In this document: positions 12,803 to 21,423 of the stretch, in pieces | Layout of the letters: each line of letters starts with the position of its first letter | How positions within the stretch are numbered: the stretch's first letter is position 1 | Source: a virus | IMG/VR virus record: IMGVR_UViG_3300020123_000076 | Coordinates: 1 to 45,561 of that record | Reading direction: 5' to 3' (one strand) | Length of the DNA stretch: 45,561 nt | The notes under the pieces: model-generated | What the model saw: only the letters and a program-made list of their open reading frames with translations | Database searches by the model: none | What the model was told of the DNA's origin: nothing | Position numbers and translations under genes: made by a program

Positions 12803-13377
12803 GGATGCCACTCGCCCGGGATCGATGGATCGATCAGCGACATCCGCGCCAGCAGCGCCGCGCATCCGATCTGATGGTCGATTGCGTGCGGGTCGTAATG
12901 GCCGTCAGCGACATATTTGCCGCTGTGATACTGGTCGGTGCTTGCCCAGACGTAAGGCGATGGCCGCCCCATATTGGCGTAGCCGAGGCCGTTGTACTGC
13001 TCGAGCAGCGTCAGCGCGCCGCCGATGGTCCAATCATTCCAGTGCGCGGCGTGCGGCGGACAGACGACAAGAGCGTCTTCGGCCGCCGCTTCCCATGACG
13101 GGAACGGGCCCCTGCCCCTCGGAACGTGGATCGAGACGTGATTCCACGGGTCACCCTGCGCCAGCGAGCCCAGCCAGCTTTGCGAGGATTCGCGCTCGTG
13201 GATCACAGCGACGACGGCCCAGGGAACGCCGGTCTTGCTCTCTACGGTCTGATAGCGGTCCTTGGCGGCAACGAGCCTGTGGGAAACACCGTCGATCAGG
13301 TGGATCAGCCCCGGTATCACCGAGGCGGCATTCCAGCGCGCCAGGTTGGCGGCTTTCAGCCTTGCGAGGTCGGTCAC
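12799..13377 (-). CDS. endolysin (lysozyme-like)
   Basis: A 192-residue protein starting MTDLARLKAA. The segment KTGVPWAVVAVIHERESSQSW contains a catalytic-type Glu (61 or 63) at the end of a helix, as in lysozyme-like and transglycosylase-like phage endolysins; NGLGYANMGRPSPYVWAS further on matches the substrate-groove region of this group. No signal peptide, so release would depend on a holin. It is followed in the same direction by the NlpC-like and holin-like genes: a complete lysis cassette. Confidence 0.8.
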   Translation of the reverse strand: MTDLARLKAANLARWNAASVIPGLIHLIDGVSHRLVAAKDRYQTVESKTGVPWAVVAVIHERESSQSWLGSLAQGDPWNHVSIHVPRGRGPFPSWEAAAEDALVVCPPHAAHWNDWTIGGALTLLEQYNGLGYANMGRPSPYVWASTDQYHSGKYVADGHYDPHAIDHQIGCAALLARMSLIDPSIPGEWHP

Positions 13378-13380
13378 GGC

Positions 13381-13557
13381 TCAACCCCCCGCGATCAAAA
13401 GGTCGATCTCTTCGATACTTTCCTTAACGGCCTGGTGCTCGCCCTGGATCAAGAGCACCGTCTTGGCCGAGGCCGCATAGTCGCCGTCGTTCTGGCGCAT
13501 CGAGGCGATCGCCTTGGGATCGATCTCTTCGCCGTTCGGTGCAGTCAGTTTGATCAT
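13381..13557 (-). CDS. 58-aa protein, first gene of the lysis cassette
   Basis: ATG 13557 follows GGGAGA at good spacing, and the stop is four bases before the endolysin start. The product (MIKLTAPNGE, then DPKAIASMRQNDGDYAASAK and a helix ending LLIAGG) is acidic and soluble. It is probably the first gene after a promoter downstream of the terminator at 13597-13624. Function unknown. Confidence 0.6.
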   Translation of the reverse strand: MIKLTAPNGEEIDPKAIASMRQNDGDYAASAKTVLLIQGEHQAVKESIEEIDLLIAGG

Positions 13558-13596
13558 GGTTTTCTCCCGATTTTTTAAGAGGGCCCTTACCCTTTG

Positions 13597-13624
13597 AAAG
13601 CGAAAAGCCGCCCGGAAGGCGGCT
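13597..13624 (-). terminator. intrinsic terminator, minus strand
   Basis: A perfect 7-bp stem AGCCGCC (13606-13612)/GGCGGCT (13618-13624) with a 5-base loop is followed on the minus strand by TTTTCGCTTT. It lies between the end of the late tail genes and the lysis cassette, so it would stop late transcription before lysis unless antiterminated. Confidence 0.7.
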
Positions 13625-13712
13625 GGCAGGCCCGAAACCCTCCGGTTGTCAAGCCGGATTATTTCGCGTTGGCGACTAGGCGGGGCGAGTCAACGTGGGG
13701 TAGCGTGGGGGG

Positions 13713-13817
13713 ATGTCCATTTACATCCACAATACTCTGATCATGGCTGCCATCGGATTGCCTATAGTGATCGGGCTACTCGGCTTCATTTGGTACAAAG
13801 TAGAAATAACGGAGTAA
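13713..13817 (+). CDS. 34-aa membrane peptide
   Basis: ATG 13713 directly follows a GGGG-rich Shine-Dalgarno-like stretch. The product (starts MSIYIHNTLI) is one transmembrane helix (about 9-27) with a short charged tail (KVEITE). It is the first of four tiny plus-strand frames opposite the surrounding late genes. The support is the ribosome-binding site and hydrophobic pattern. Confidence 0.45.
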   Translation: MSIYIHNTLIMAAIGLPIVIGLLGFIWYKVEITE

Positions 13818-13820
13818 CCC

Positions 13821-13943
13821 GTGCAACAATTCATTCGAGCTGTGAGTAACGCCGATAGCGCGGAGCGTGATCTGCTCACGCTGATGGAGTTGTGCGTCTC
13901 TGAGTGTGTGGAGCTTTTGAACCGGCGCGGCGTGGCCCTATAA
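13821..13943 (+). CDS. 40-aa peptide with GTG start
   Basis: Starts at GTG 13821, three bases after the previous stop, with CGGAG eight bases upstream. The product is helical and acidic (NADSAERDLLTLMELCVSE). The spacing implies coupling to the membrane peptide before it. Function unknown. Confidence 0.4.
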   Translation: MQQFIRAVSNADSAERDLLTLMELCVSECVELLNRRGVAL

Positions 13944-13962
13944 CGATCCGATCCACTTCAAA

Positions 13963-14100
13963 ATGAGCAGCCTGTCTCGTATCGCCACACAAGCGCTGTT
14001 GGATGCAGATGGCGAGTTTGTGCGTGCTCAGCGCGTGATGCGAATGGGCAAGGAGATGGAAAGGCTGTTTGGAGCAACGTCTGATATCGAATCACGTTGA
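13963..14100 (+). CDS. 45-aa helical peptide
   Basis: Starts MSSLSRIATQ, contains a basic helix (RAQRVMRMGKEMERLFG) and ends DIESR. No strong ribosome-binding site is visible. It belongs to the same run of tiny plus-strand frames. Real status uncertain. Confidence 0.35.
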   Translation: MSSLSRIATQALLDADGEFVRAQRVMRMGKEMERLFGATSDIESR

Positions 14101-14117
14101 TCCTCGGGAGAGAGGAA

Positions 14118-14234
14118 ATGATGAACTATTTCATTCTCGGCTGCGTTGCAGCCCCCTTGGCGATTTTGGTTGGCCTATTCGCTTGTGCTCTGTTCATGAC
14201 CGCGCCACGCCGTCACGTCCCGCCGTTGCAGTAG
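14118..14234 (+). CDS. 38-aa membrane peptide overlapping the tail gene end
   Basis: A strong GAGAGGAA precedes ATG 14118. The product (MMNYFILGCV) is a transmembrane helix (about 4-27) with a basic Pro-containing tail (APRRHVPPLQ). Its last 22 bases overlap the end of the convergent tail gene. Plausible as a small membrane protein like others in phage accessory regions. Confidence 0.45.
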   Translation: MMNYFILGCVAAPLAILVGLFACALFMTAPRRHVPPLQ

Positions 14235-16792
14235 CTCGTACTCGGCGCTGAGCAGAAAACGCCACTGTTGGTCGAATAATAGAACACGTTCGGAATAACC
14301 TTGTCCCCGTCCACATCCTCAACAGTCACGGACCAGTTAAGAGGGTGGGTTCCGATCTTTTGCCAAGTCTTGGCACCGTCCCAGTCTATCGACTGCCAGA
14401 TTCCGTAGACGCTGTTGCGCCAGCCCACAACGACGATGGCCGGATAGGTATGCCCAGGAAACGGAGCACCAAACCCGAATGACATGATCGAGCCGAAGTT
14501 GGTGTCAGAGGTAAAGTTCTGACCGCCATCGATCGACCAAGTAAGGAATCCGTTTGTTGAAGAAACATTCCAATCGCCGGTTGCTAGGAAGATGTGATCG
14601 GCGTTGCCAGGAACAGTCTTGATAATCCCGCCGAACTGCTTGTCCACTGACAGATTCGGGTTGCCCTTGATAACACAAGATGCGCCGCCACTGGTGCATT
14701 TGACCACGCCTTGAGCACCTGTTGAAGCCAATCCAGAATTAAAGAAAAAGAACGTGTTGGCGTTGACGCGATCGGCGGCGCATATCTTGGAGCGGTTGAC
14801 TGTTCTGAAAGGCCAGCCGCCGCCCGAAAATAGGATCGTGTCGCCACTATTTACGATTTGAGCCGCGTTGTTTTGCACGGTGACGGTTGTAGCGGTTTTG
14901 CCGGTGACAAGGGTGTGCTGGGGCAGCGCAGCGTTGTTACTCTGATCGTGTGCCGACATCACGCTGCCGATCACAATCCAGGACGGCACGGACGCAAAGT
15001 TCAAAACATTGCTTCCGGCTGCGGTTGATCCATTTGTAACCAGCGTGCCGACTTCATTGGTGATTGCAATGTTGTTCCAAGTCGTGCCGCCGTCAGTCGT
15101 ATAGTAAGGAGGCACATTGCCGCTGTTGCCGTCATTCGGAGCCCACATAAAGTTCGTTGAACTCGCCGCCGCCATGCAGCCTGCGTTGAGGTTTTGCGCG
15201 CTAATCCGAGATGGGACCGCAGGCATTGCGCTCCACGTCACGCCTTTGTCGCTGCTCGTGCCGGAATAACCTGTGTAGGAGCCGCTTTGGTTATCTGTCA
15301 GGGCGACGAAAAAATCGGTGTTGGCTGATGCCCAATCGATCGCGTAGGTGTGCTGAAGCGTCGCGCCATTCGTTGAGAAGCAACCGCGATTAGCGTCCAC
15401 TGGATAAGACGAATAAGGCATCGCCAAATTGACGAAACAGTTGATGTCCCAGGTGCCGACACTCAACTTCCCGCTCGTTGATGGAGAGGTAGCGAGAGCG
15501 CTTCCCAGCGATTCCTCGATGCCGGCCGTTTGCGAGGTGATGGTTAATGCGACGCCTGCTGTGGGGGGCGTCGCAAAGAAAACACCTTCCGCCCCGGTAT
15601 AGAGATGCCCTGAGTTATCGAACGCCGCCCCGCCGGGGAACATTCCCGATCCTAGTTGCTGATTAGCGATATACGGGACATCCGTTGAAATGAATGAAGG
15701 AGTCCCCGCAGTACCACTAGCTTTATTCCAAGTCACACCGCCATCGGTCGATATATTCGTTCCGGTATCCCCGCCAAAGCCGCCGCCTTCCCAAACGCCG
15801 ATATGACAAGTAATTGCTGCAGAACAGGCATTAGGATCAATGTCCAGGCCGACGCCGAATGTCGGGCCACTTGCAGGAGTTGACCAAGTAGTGCCGTTGA
15901 ATTTTCGTAGAACCCCAAGACCATTATTATTCGAATTATCGATGAAGAACAGATTGCCGAAACCATCGGCCTTCATCGCGTGGTGCGTGGTGGGGGTCGA
16001 AGTTGTCAGCGCCCAAGTCAATCCGCCGTCAGTGGACTTGTAGACCCCCGTTCCGTAGGACGAAACGTAGATGTTCTTGGTACAAACGCTTGCACTGTGC
16101 GGACATGTGACCGTCGTCCCCCCGCTGCTATCGAATGCGATGAGGTAGCCGCCGCCGCTGGAGGTGCCTGAAATAAGCCCTGGTGCGGAAACGGTGCCGA
16201 CTGCGAAGCAAGTGGAGCCCTTATCGAATGTCGCATACAGACTCGAAGCCAACGTCGCCATGTAGACAATGCTGGAGTTGGCCGGATCAACTGCAATGAA
16301 ATGCCCGTAGGATTTTGTGACTGTAGCCGCGTTCTGGGTCTGCGATGGCCCGCTATCGGATTGATGGGTGTAGCAGGTGGTGCCGAAGGATGCGGCCTGA
16401 TTGGAAGAATAAAAAACGCTGCCGTTGGTCTCGATCCAGATATTGTTAGCGTTGCTCGGGTCCGCAATTGCCTCACCGCAGCCGAGACCCAGCGGCCCTC
16501 CGGTGGTCGTATCGACGGTCGCCACGCCGATCGGCATGTTGTCGGTGCGATCGATCTGCGTCCATGGCGCATTCGAGATGCTGATGTAGCAGCCGTACTG
16601 ATCTGTACGCGCGAGCAGCAAGTTGGCCGATGGCAGGCTACTAACGCCGATCGCCGCGCCTGCGCCGCCGATCTTCACATGGGTAAATGTAACAGCGCCG
16701 CCCCCCACCTGAAAGATCGCGAAGTTTGCGGAAGCCGGGCCAAGAAGCAAACACGCGAGAAGAATTGCGAACCGCACAAACCACATTACCAA
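14213..16792 (-). CDS. secreted beta-propeller tail protein (sialidase/BNR-like)
   Basis: An 859-residue protein with a clean signal peptide (hydrophobic FAILLACLLLG, then ASA). The body carries repeated motifs of the BNR/Asp-box and YVTN-like type: VYKSTDGGLTWALTTS, NISTDGGVTWNKASG, GTSSDKGVTWSAMP, YYTTDGGTTWNNI, LTWSIDGGQNFTSD and SIDWDGAKTWQKIG. That is at least six S-x-D-x-G-x-T-W-like boxes, so a beta-propeller of sialidase or photosynthesis-factor type. As the last gene of the tail operon it is probably a host-glycan binding or cleaving tail component. A signal peptide on a virion protein is odd. Catalytic residues for sialidase are not evident. Confidence 0.7.
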   Translation of the reverse strand: MVMWFVRFAILLACLLLGPASANFAIFQVGGGAVTFTHVKIGGAGAAIGVSSLPSANLLLARTDQYGCYISISNAPWTQIDRTDNMPIGVATVDTTTGGPLGLGCGEAIADPSNANNIWIETNGSVFYSSNQAASFGTTCYTHQSDSGPSQTQNAATVTKSYGHFIAVDPANSSIVYMATLASSLYATFDKGSTCFAVGTVSAPGLISGTSSGGGYLIAFDSSGGTTVTCPHSASVCTKNIYVSSYGTGVYKSTDGGLTWALTTSTPTTHHAMKADGFGNLFFIDNSNNNGLGVLRKFNGTTWSTPASGPTFGVGLDIDPNACSAAITCHIGVWEGGGFGGDTGTNISTDGGVTWNKASGTAGTPSFISTDVPYIANQQLGSGMFPGGAAFDNSGHLYTGAEGVFFATPPTAGVALTITSQTAGIEESLGSALATSPSTSGKLSVGTWDINCFVNLAMPYSSYPVDANRGCFSTNGATLQHTYAIDWASANTDFFVALTDNQSGSYTGYSGTSSDKGVTWSAMPAVPSRISAQNLNAGCMAAASSTNFMWAPNDGNSGNVPPYYTTDGGTTWNNIAITNEVGTLVTNGSTAAGSNVLNFASVPSWIVIGSVMSAHDQSNNAALPQHTLVTGKTATTVTVQNNAAQIVNSGDTILFSGGGWPFRTVNRSKICAADRVNANTFFFFNSGLASTGAQGVVKCTSGGASCVIKGNPNLSVDKQFGGIIKTVPGNADHIFLATGDWNVSSTNGFLTWSIDGGQNFTSDTNFGSIMSFGFGAPFPGHTYPAIVVVGWRNSVYGIWQSIDWDGAKTWQKIGTHPLNWSVTVEDVDGDKVIPNVFYYSTNSGVFCSAPSTSYCNGGT

Positions 16793-17451
16793 TTCCCAAA
16801 GCCGGAAGGCAGAGAGCTTATTGTTGTTATCGTGTTGGCGTCGTTTTGCGCAGCGAACATCCCCATTGCAAAGAACGGTCCAGAGGCGAGAGCTACTGAG
16901 GTAAGGGCTATTCCGCCCACACCAGTTGCTGGGTTGGCACTACCGCCAGCGTTCCAGTTTCCTCCGTTGACCTGAATCCATACCAGCGCGTTCGTGATAT
17001 CGACGCACTCAATGACCGTATTGCCTGTTACAAATGAGGGATTGGTGGTTGTCGGGTTGGCGCCGTTGTACCAAATCTTGCCGTCTGAGGTGGCGCCAAA
17101 GCCATTGTTGTCGTTGCCGGGAAAGTTGGTGAGACTTTCCGTAGCGTTGCCCATGCCGATCATCCAAGTGGATGTCACCACATCGGCGTGGACTTGAAAA
17201 CAAAATTTTCCGGATGAATGGGATGCGACGCTCTTCACGGAATTGAAGCCGCCGCTTGCCCCCGTTTGGGTCGCGGTCAAACCCGCCCCATTCGATACCG
17301 TTATCTTGGCGGCGGCATTGCTGCTATCCCATGTCGTAGTGGACGGAGCGGCCGCTGGCACAGGCAGCGGGTCTCTCAACAATAAGCTTTTCTGCGCATG
17401 CGCTGGCGCGAAGCAAACAAGCGCGAACAGAACGGCTATGATCTTACGCAT
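16786..17451 (-). CDS. secreted lectin-like (SPRY/jelly-roll) protein
   Basis: ATG 17451 (MRKIIAVLFALVCFAPAHAQ) gives a textbook signal peptide; the frame upstream to 17712 is a shadow of the preceding gene. The 221-residue product contains TTTWDSSNAAAKITVSNGA, SGKFCFQVHADV, TSTWMIGMGNATESL and NDNNGFGATSDGKIWYNGA. This is the strand order of SPRY/concanavalin-like domains found in phage tail fibres. It overlaps the next tail gene by seven bases. Likely host-surface binding. No catalytic motif. Confidence 0.65.
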   Translation of the reverse strand: MRKIIAVLFALVCFAPAHAQKSLLLRDPLPVPAAAPSTTTWDSSNAAAKITVSNGAGLTATQTGASGGFNSVKSVASHSSGKFCFQVHADVVTSTWMIGMGNATESLTNFPGNDNNGFGATSDGKIWYNGANPTTTNPSFVTGNTVIECVDITNALVWIQVNGGNWNAGGSANPATGVGGIALTSVALASGPFFAMGMFAAQNDANTITTISSLPSGFGNW

Positions 17452-17458
17452 CGCCGCC

Positions 17459-18736
17459 TCAGTTCTGATGGATTTCAGGAATGACGGTGATCGTCTCGCC
17501 GCTCGCTGGCACGTAAGCCGCGCGGGCCTCAACCAGCGCGAACAGCGTCTGCGTCGAGGCCACCACGTTGCATTCGTTGCCATCGCCCGAAGTCGGCAGG
17601 CCAAAGCCGATCGACACGTCGGTTCCTGCTTCCCATGAGGCAACGGGAACGTCCATCTTGCAGACATAGTTGGCAAGCGTCGTTGACCACGCTGCGCCGT
17701 CGCCGTTCGCAATCGTCGGCGTCACGGTATAGAAGTGGATGCGGAACGAGGTCAGCGTGACCGACTTGCTCGAAAGCGTCATGCGGACACGGCGGATGTA
17801 GAAATTGCCGCCGCTCACTCGGGCCGCCGAGGTCCAGGATAGCGGAACGACCGAACCGGCAACTGTGTTGTTCGCTACAAGCTGACCGGAAGCATAGGCC
17901 GTGGTGTTGGCGGGCCGGGTGAAGGAATTCGACGGTGTGACGATTGCATCGACCGGGACTTGCGACTGGTTGCTCGCGATGACGACCGGCGAGGAGCTCG
18001 CCATTACCGCCTGACCGTTGGGATTGGAATTGTCGACGGTCGTATGCAACGAGCCTGCGTTAGTGCACGACAAGACGCCGACATGTCCCGTGGTGATCGC
18101 GGTATAGGAGTTGATGAACAGGCAGCCGATCGGCGTGATCGGAGTGGTGCCTTGGGTGAACAACGCCTCGTCGGCCAGAACCGCGAGCGCATTCGCAATC
18201 TGCGCCACATCGCAGCTCGCCGCATTGATCGGCGTGATGGTGACCGAGACCGTGCCGGCGGAATAGCTCGCCACATTGGCCCGCATGTTGGTGTAGCCCA
18301 TGTTGGGCACACAGAAGAACGCCGCGCCAGACTGGTTGACGACGGATGTGACCATGGCGCTGCCGCCCGCGACCGGCATCGCGCCGACCGACTGGAAGCC
18401 GACCACGTCGCTCGCCTGGAACTGGATCGTGGTGCCGCCGGTGCAATTGACCGAGCAGTTGACGTTGAACAGCGCCGCGCCATAGCCGGTCACCGGGACC
18501 GAGGTGCCGGTGGTGTTGGCGACGACGGCGTTGAGCGTGTTGCCGGCGGCGACGGTGGCTTGAGCCGCAGCCGCCGTGACGTTCGATGCGCAATTGCCGT
18601 CGCCCGTATTTGTCGCAAGGCTCATGCTGAACGCCGTGCCCGGGAAATCGTGCATCACCGCCGGACCCGTGCAGGTGGCCGCCGCGCTGACGACGCTTCC
18701 GATCAGGAACGCTAGAACGAGGGCAAGCTTTTTCAT
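17459..18736 (-). CDS. secreted beta-rich tail-associated protein (425 aa)
   Basis: ATG 18736 (MKKLALVLAFLIGSVVSAAA) starts a signal peptide and overlaps the small preceding gene by ATGA. The mature protein is rich in Ala, Thr, Ser and Val with paired Cys (FNVNCSVNCTGGTTIQF) and long beta-type stretches (NFYIRRVRMTLSSKSVTLTS). It resembles phage fibre or decoration proteins in composition but belongs to no family I can name. One of a run of four consecutive exported products from 14213 to 18736 and beyond. Confidence 0.6.
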   Translation of the reverse strand: MKKLALVLAFLIGSVVSAAATCTGPAVMHDFPGTAFSMSLATNTGDGNCASNVTAAAAQATVAAGNTLNAVVANTTGTSVPVTGYGAALFNVNCSVNCTGGTTIQFQASDVVGFQSVGAMPVAGGSAMVTSVVNQSGAAFFCVPNMGYTNMRANVASYSAGTVSVTITPINAASCDVAQIANALAVLADEALFTQGTTPITPIGCLFINSYTAITTGHVGVLSCTNAGSLHTTVDNSNPNGQAVMASSSPVVIASNQSQVPVDAIVTPSNSFTRPANTTAYASGQLVANNTVAGSVVPLSWTSAARVSGGNFYIRRVRMTLSSKSVTLTSFRIHFYTVTPTIANGDGAAWSTTLANYVCKMDVPVASWEAGTDVSIGFGLPTSGDGNECNVVASTQTLFALVEARAAYVPASGETITVIPEIHQN

Positions 18737-18921
18737 TTCAGCGCTCCGATGAAATAGATGTCGTTGCAGGTGTTGCTGAGGTCGTAGACGCCGGTCGATG
18801 TGCATGGCGCGGCGGCGCCAAACGGCTTGTTCGGCGGCCAGGATGGAATCTGTCCGACTTGAGCCAAGGCAACCGAGCAGAGCGCCAGCCAGGCGAATAT
18901 CGCGATCCGAAACAGTGTCAT
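18733..18921 (-). CDS. small secreted protein (62 aa)
   Basis: ATG 18921 (MTLFRIAIFAWLALCSVALAQ) gives a signal peptide followed by a mature part of about 40 residues with two Cys (AAPCTSTGVYDLSNTCNDIYF), suggesting one disulfide in the periplasm or outside. It overlaps both neighbours by ATGA, so it is made in step with two larger exported proteins. Possible chaperone or cement for them; function unknown. Confidence 0.6.
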   Translation of the reverse strand: MTLFRIAIFAWLALCSVALAQVGQIPSWPPNKPFGAAAPCTSTGVYDLSNTCNDIYFIGALK

Positions 18922-20870
18922 GCGCCGTCCCCCGTCAGGATCGCGACATTGGAGCTCTCGGTAAAAATCCCGATCACCGCCCATTGCCCGAATGTCTTGG
19001 TAAAGGAATGCGCGCTATGCAGGGTTGCCGGCGTCACCGCCGAGCCGTTGACGGCAACCTGCCCGGTGCCGGCCTGTTCAACCGCGATCGAGCATCCAAC
19101 CGACAGCCCTTGCGGAATCGTCGCGGTGACCGCGGCCGCGTTCGTAAAGCGCACCGTCGTGCCGCAATCGGCCGCGGCAAAGGTGTAGGTGGTACCCGAT
19201 TGTGTGGTGACGGTTCCGACTACCGTGCCGAAGGTATTCGTGCCGGACCAGATATTGGTGCCGCTCAACAATCCGCCGCAGGTGATGACGCCGGTTGAAA
19301 ACGTGCAGGCGCCGGTCACGGTGCGGAACAGCGGCGTGCCTCCGGTAAGCCCGAAAAAGATTTGATCATTAGTGGCAATGTTGGTCGTGAATGGTGCTGC
19401 ACCGGCGCCGCCACCGATCAGGACGCCATTGGCGTTGAGCAGGCCAGAAGTCGCCTGCTTGCCGTTTGCATTGAAGAACGGCACACCGCCGCTGGTGCCG
19501 AGCGGCACGGTCGATGGAATATTGTATTCGGTATTGGTGCCGGCATCGGTGACGGTCGACGAATTGGTCGGAACCGTTGCGCCAGCCTGAATAAAGACGT
19601 TGTTCGAACCGATCTTGGTGTTGGTGGAGGACGCGCCGACGGTCAGCCCGGCATAGGCCGACGGCGTGACGATCGTATTATTGTTGATCTGCGCGCCGTT
19701 GGCGTTGGTGATGCAGACCGGCGTCGGATTTCCGGTGCCGGCCAGGGTCGTGATACGATTGCCCATGATCACGGAGGTATCGACCTGGCGCGTCGATCCG
19801 CGAATGTCCACCAGACAATTGTTGCTTTCGGTGTTGGTGCCGTGCTGCTCCAAGATATTGTCGAAAAGCACGGGGGATGCGCCGCCATCCCACACCAGCA
19901 TCCCGCCGCTGCAGGACATGTTGTTGGCGCCGTCGACCAGGACACCGCTTGCGCCGATCACCAATTGGCCTTCGATGCAGGCACCGGTACCGGCCAGGGT
20001 GTTTTTGGTGACACGCATGGTGTCGCCGCCGAAATTGAACGTGATCGGATTCTGAAACGAGTTGAGCGGCCCGATCATGCCATTGGTGGTGCCGCCGGTT
20101 GCGTTGGCGGCAATGGCGGTGCCGCCCGACGTGTAAGCGTTGACAAAATTCGTGCCGGTCAAATCGATATGGGTGCTATCGACAACGGTCAGCGTCCAGG
20201 TGCCGTTGGCCTCCGTGGTGCCGCCGACGCCAGCCACGAACGCCTTCATGCCGGTGATCATGCCGGTCGTGGAAGAGACCGTCAGCCGCACCACGCCGCC
20301 AGCGCCGGCACCCGTGCCGCTGACGTTGACCGATGGCAGCGCATTGTTAAACCGGACCGCCTTGCCGTTCAGCGCCAAAACGACGTTATGATCGACCTGC
20401 GGGAATACGATGATCCCGGTGTTGGTGCCGGAGGTGTCGAAGTTGATGAAGTCTCGCGCGTGCGTACCAGCAGCCGAGAAAACCTTGAACCCGGAAACCC
20501 GCCATCCGTAGGGATTAGTGACGGCATTGGGCGTGAAGCGGAAGATATCGGTCGAATTTCCAACACCATCGACGATCAGCGCGACACAATTTTCCGCCGC
20601 GTGCAAATAGATCGGCTTGGTGCGGAGAAAGACTTCGGTACCGGAACCGGAGATCGCGTAGTTGCCGCAGGGGAAATCGAGTTCGCCGCCTTCGGGTGTG
20701 GCCGTAATCGCATTGCGGATCTGTGTGGTCTGATCGGAACCGTCGCCGAACGCTCCAAAGGAGCCCACGTTCGGAACCGATACGGACGTGCCAGGCGTGA
20801 CCTGGGCAAGGACCGGCGCAACCACAAGGGCAAGCGCCAGCGCCAGCGCAACAAGGCTGCGAAGCTTCAT
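18918..20870 (-). CDS. tailspike-like right-handed beta-helix protein with signal peptide
   Basis: A 650-residue protein. Signal peptide (residues 1-22, ending PVLAQ). Then VPNVGSFGAFGDGSDQTTQIR, the typical start of pectate-lyase-like phage tailspikes, followed by beta-helix coils (for example INNNTIVTPSAYAGLTVG). Residues about 187-255 hold an inserted module (GGVVRLTVSS, ANGTWTLTVVDSTHIDLTGT) also present in the gp10-like protein. The C-terminal third is Gly/Thr-rich and trimer-like (AAAVTATIPQGLSVGCSIAV). Probable role: depolymerase or adhesin. No catalytic residues identified. The signal peptide is unusual for a tailspike. Confidence 0.7.
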   Translation of the reverse strand: MKLRSLVALALALALVVAPVLAQVTPGTSVSVPNVGSFGAFGDGSDQTTQIRNAITATPEGGELDFPCGNYAISGSGTEVFLRTKPIYLHAAENCVALIVDGVGNSTDIFRFTPNAVTNPYGWRVSGFKVFSAAGTHARDFINFDTSGTNTGIIVFPQVDHNVVLALNGKAVRFNNALPSVNVSGTGAGAGGVVRLTVSSTTGMITGMKAFVAGVGGTTEANGTWTLTVVDSTHIDLTGTNFVNAYTSGGTAIAANATGGTTNGMIGPLNSFQNPITFNFGGDTMRVTKNTLAGTGACIEGQLVIGASGVLVDGANNMSCSGGMLVWDGGASPVLFDNILEQHGTNTESNNCLVDIRGSTRQVDTSVIMGNRITTLAGTGNPTPVCITNANGAQINNNTIVTPSAYAGLTVGASSTNTKIGSNNVFIQAGATVPTNSSTVTDAGTNTEYNIPSTVPLGTSGGVPFFNANGKQATSGLLNANGVLIGGGAGAAPFTTNIATNDQIFFGLTGGTPLFRTVTGACTFSTGVITCGGLLSGTNIWSGTNTFGTVVGTVTTQSGTTYTFAAADCGTTVRFTNAAAVTATIPQGLSVGCSIAVEQAGTGQVAVNGSAVTPATLHSAHSFTKTFGQWAVIGIFTESSNVAILTGDGA

Positions 20871-20892
20871 TTTGGAATTTTCCGTTGAGGCT

Positions 20893-21423
20893 TTAGTAAG
20901 CGCCGGTGCCGTCCGGCAGCGGCGTCAAGATGATCGAGCCGCCGTTTTGATTGATCACATAGGAGTAGTTCACAACCGCGAGCTGCGTTTGCCCGGCCTT
21001 CGGCGTGATGGTGATGTTGTTGACCGCTGCATCGCCCTTGCCGTCGACGATGCGCAAGGGTCGTGCGCGCTGCGACCAGTCGACGGTTACCTGAAACGCT
21101 GCGCCGACGATCTGTTTCACGATCAGCACATCATCGGTCGGCAACGCGGCATAAGGCCCTGGAGCGGTGAGCACCTTAACGACCTTGCCGGCATTGACGA
21201 CCGCACCGATCGCAAGGTTTACGAAAACCCCCGTCAACGCATTCCAGGTCAGCACATAGCTGTTGGCCGGATCCGGTAGCACCTGCACCAGCGCCACGGC
21301 GGCGGGATTGAGCGAAACTGTCCATATCCCGTTCTGCTTCGAGATCGCGATCGGGCCGGCGCCTTTCGTCAGCGCCGGGAACGGCGCCGAGGCATTGATC
21401 CGGATATTGGCGGGCGTCGTCAT
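20893..21423 (-). CDS. conserved structural protein, unknown (176 aa)
   Basis: Starts MTTPANIRIN in ATGA overlap with the preceding gene. Beta-rich, with no signal peptide, in contrast to its neighbours. It includes KQNGIWTVSLNPAAVALVQ, YVLTWNALTGVFVNL and NNITITPKAGQTQLAVVN. This looks like the conserved phage-structure proteins that precede tailspikes in rhizobial phages, possibly a fibre anchor. Function inferred from place only. Confidence 0.55.
   Translation of the reverse strand: MTTPANIRINASAPFPALTKGAGPIAISKQNGIWTVSLNPAAVALVQVLPDPANSYVLTWNALTGVFVNLAIGAVVNAGKVVKVLTAPGPYAALPTDDVLIVKQIVGAAFQVTVDWSQRARPLRIVDGKGDAAVNNITITPKAGQTQLAVVNYSYVINQNGGSIILTPLPDGTGAY

Noticed and set aside
17452-17712. 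87-codon extension of the lectin-like gene
   Set aside because: It precedes a perfect signal peptide start (17451), is Arg-rich and is the out-of-frame shadow of the upstream gene.
19362-20888. 508-codon plus-strand open frame opposite the tailspike gene
   Set aside because: It is antisense to a gene with a signal peptide and clear beta-helix pattern; the reading (Arg/Gly/Asp/Ala mix) is typical of a GC-rich shadow frame with no ribosome-binding site.
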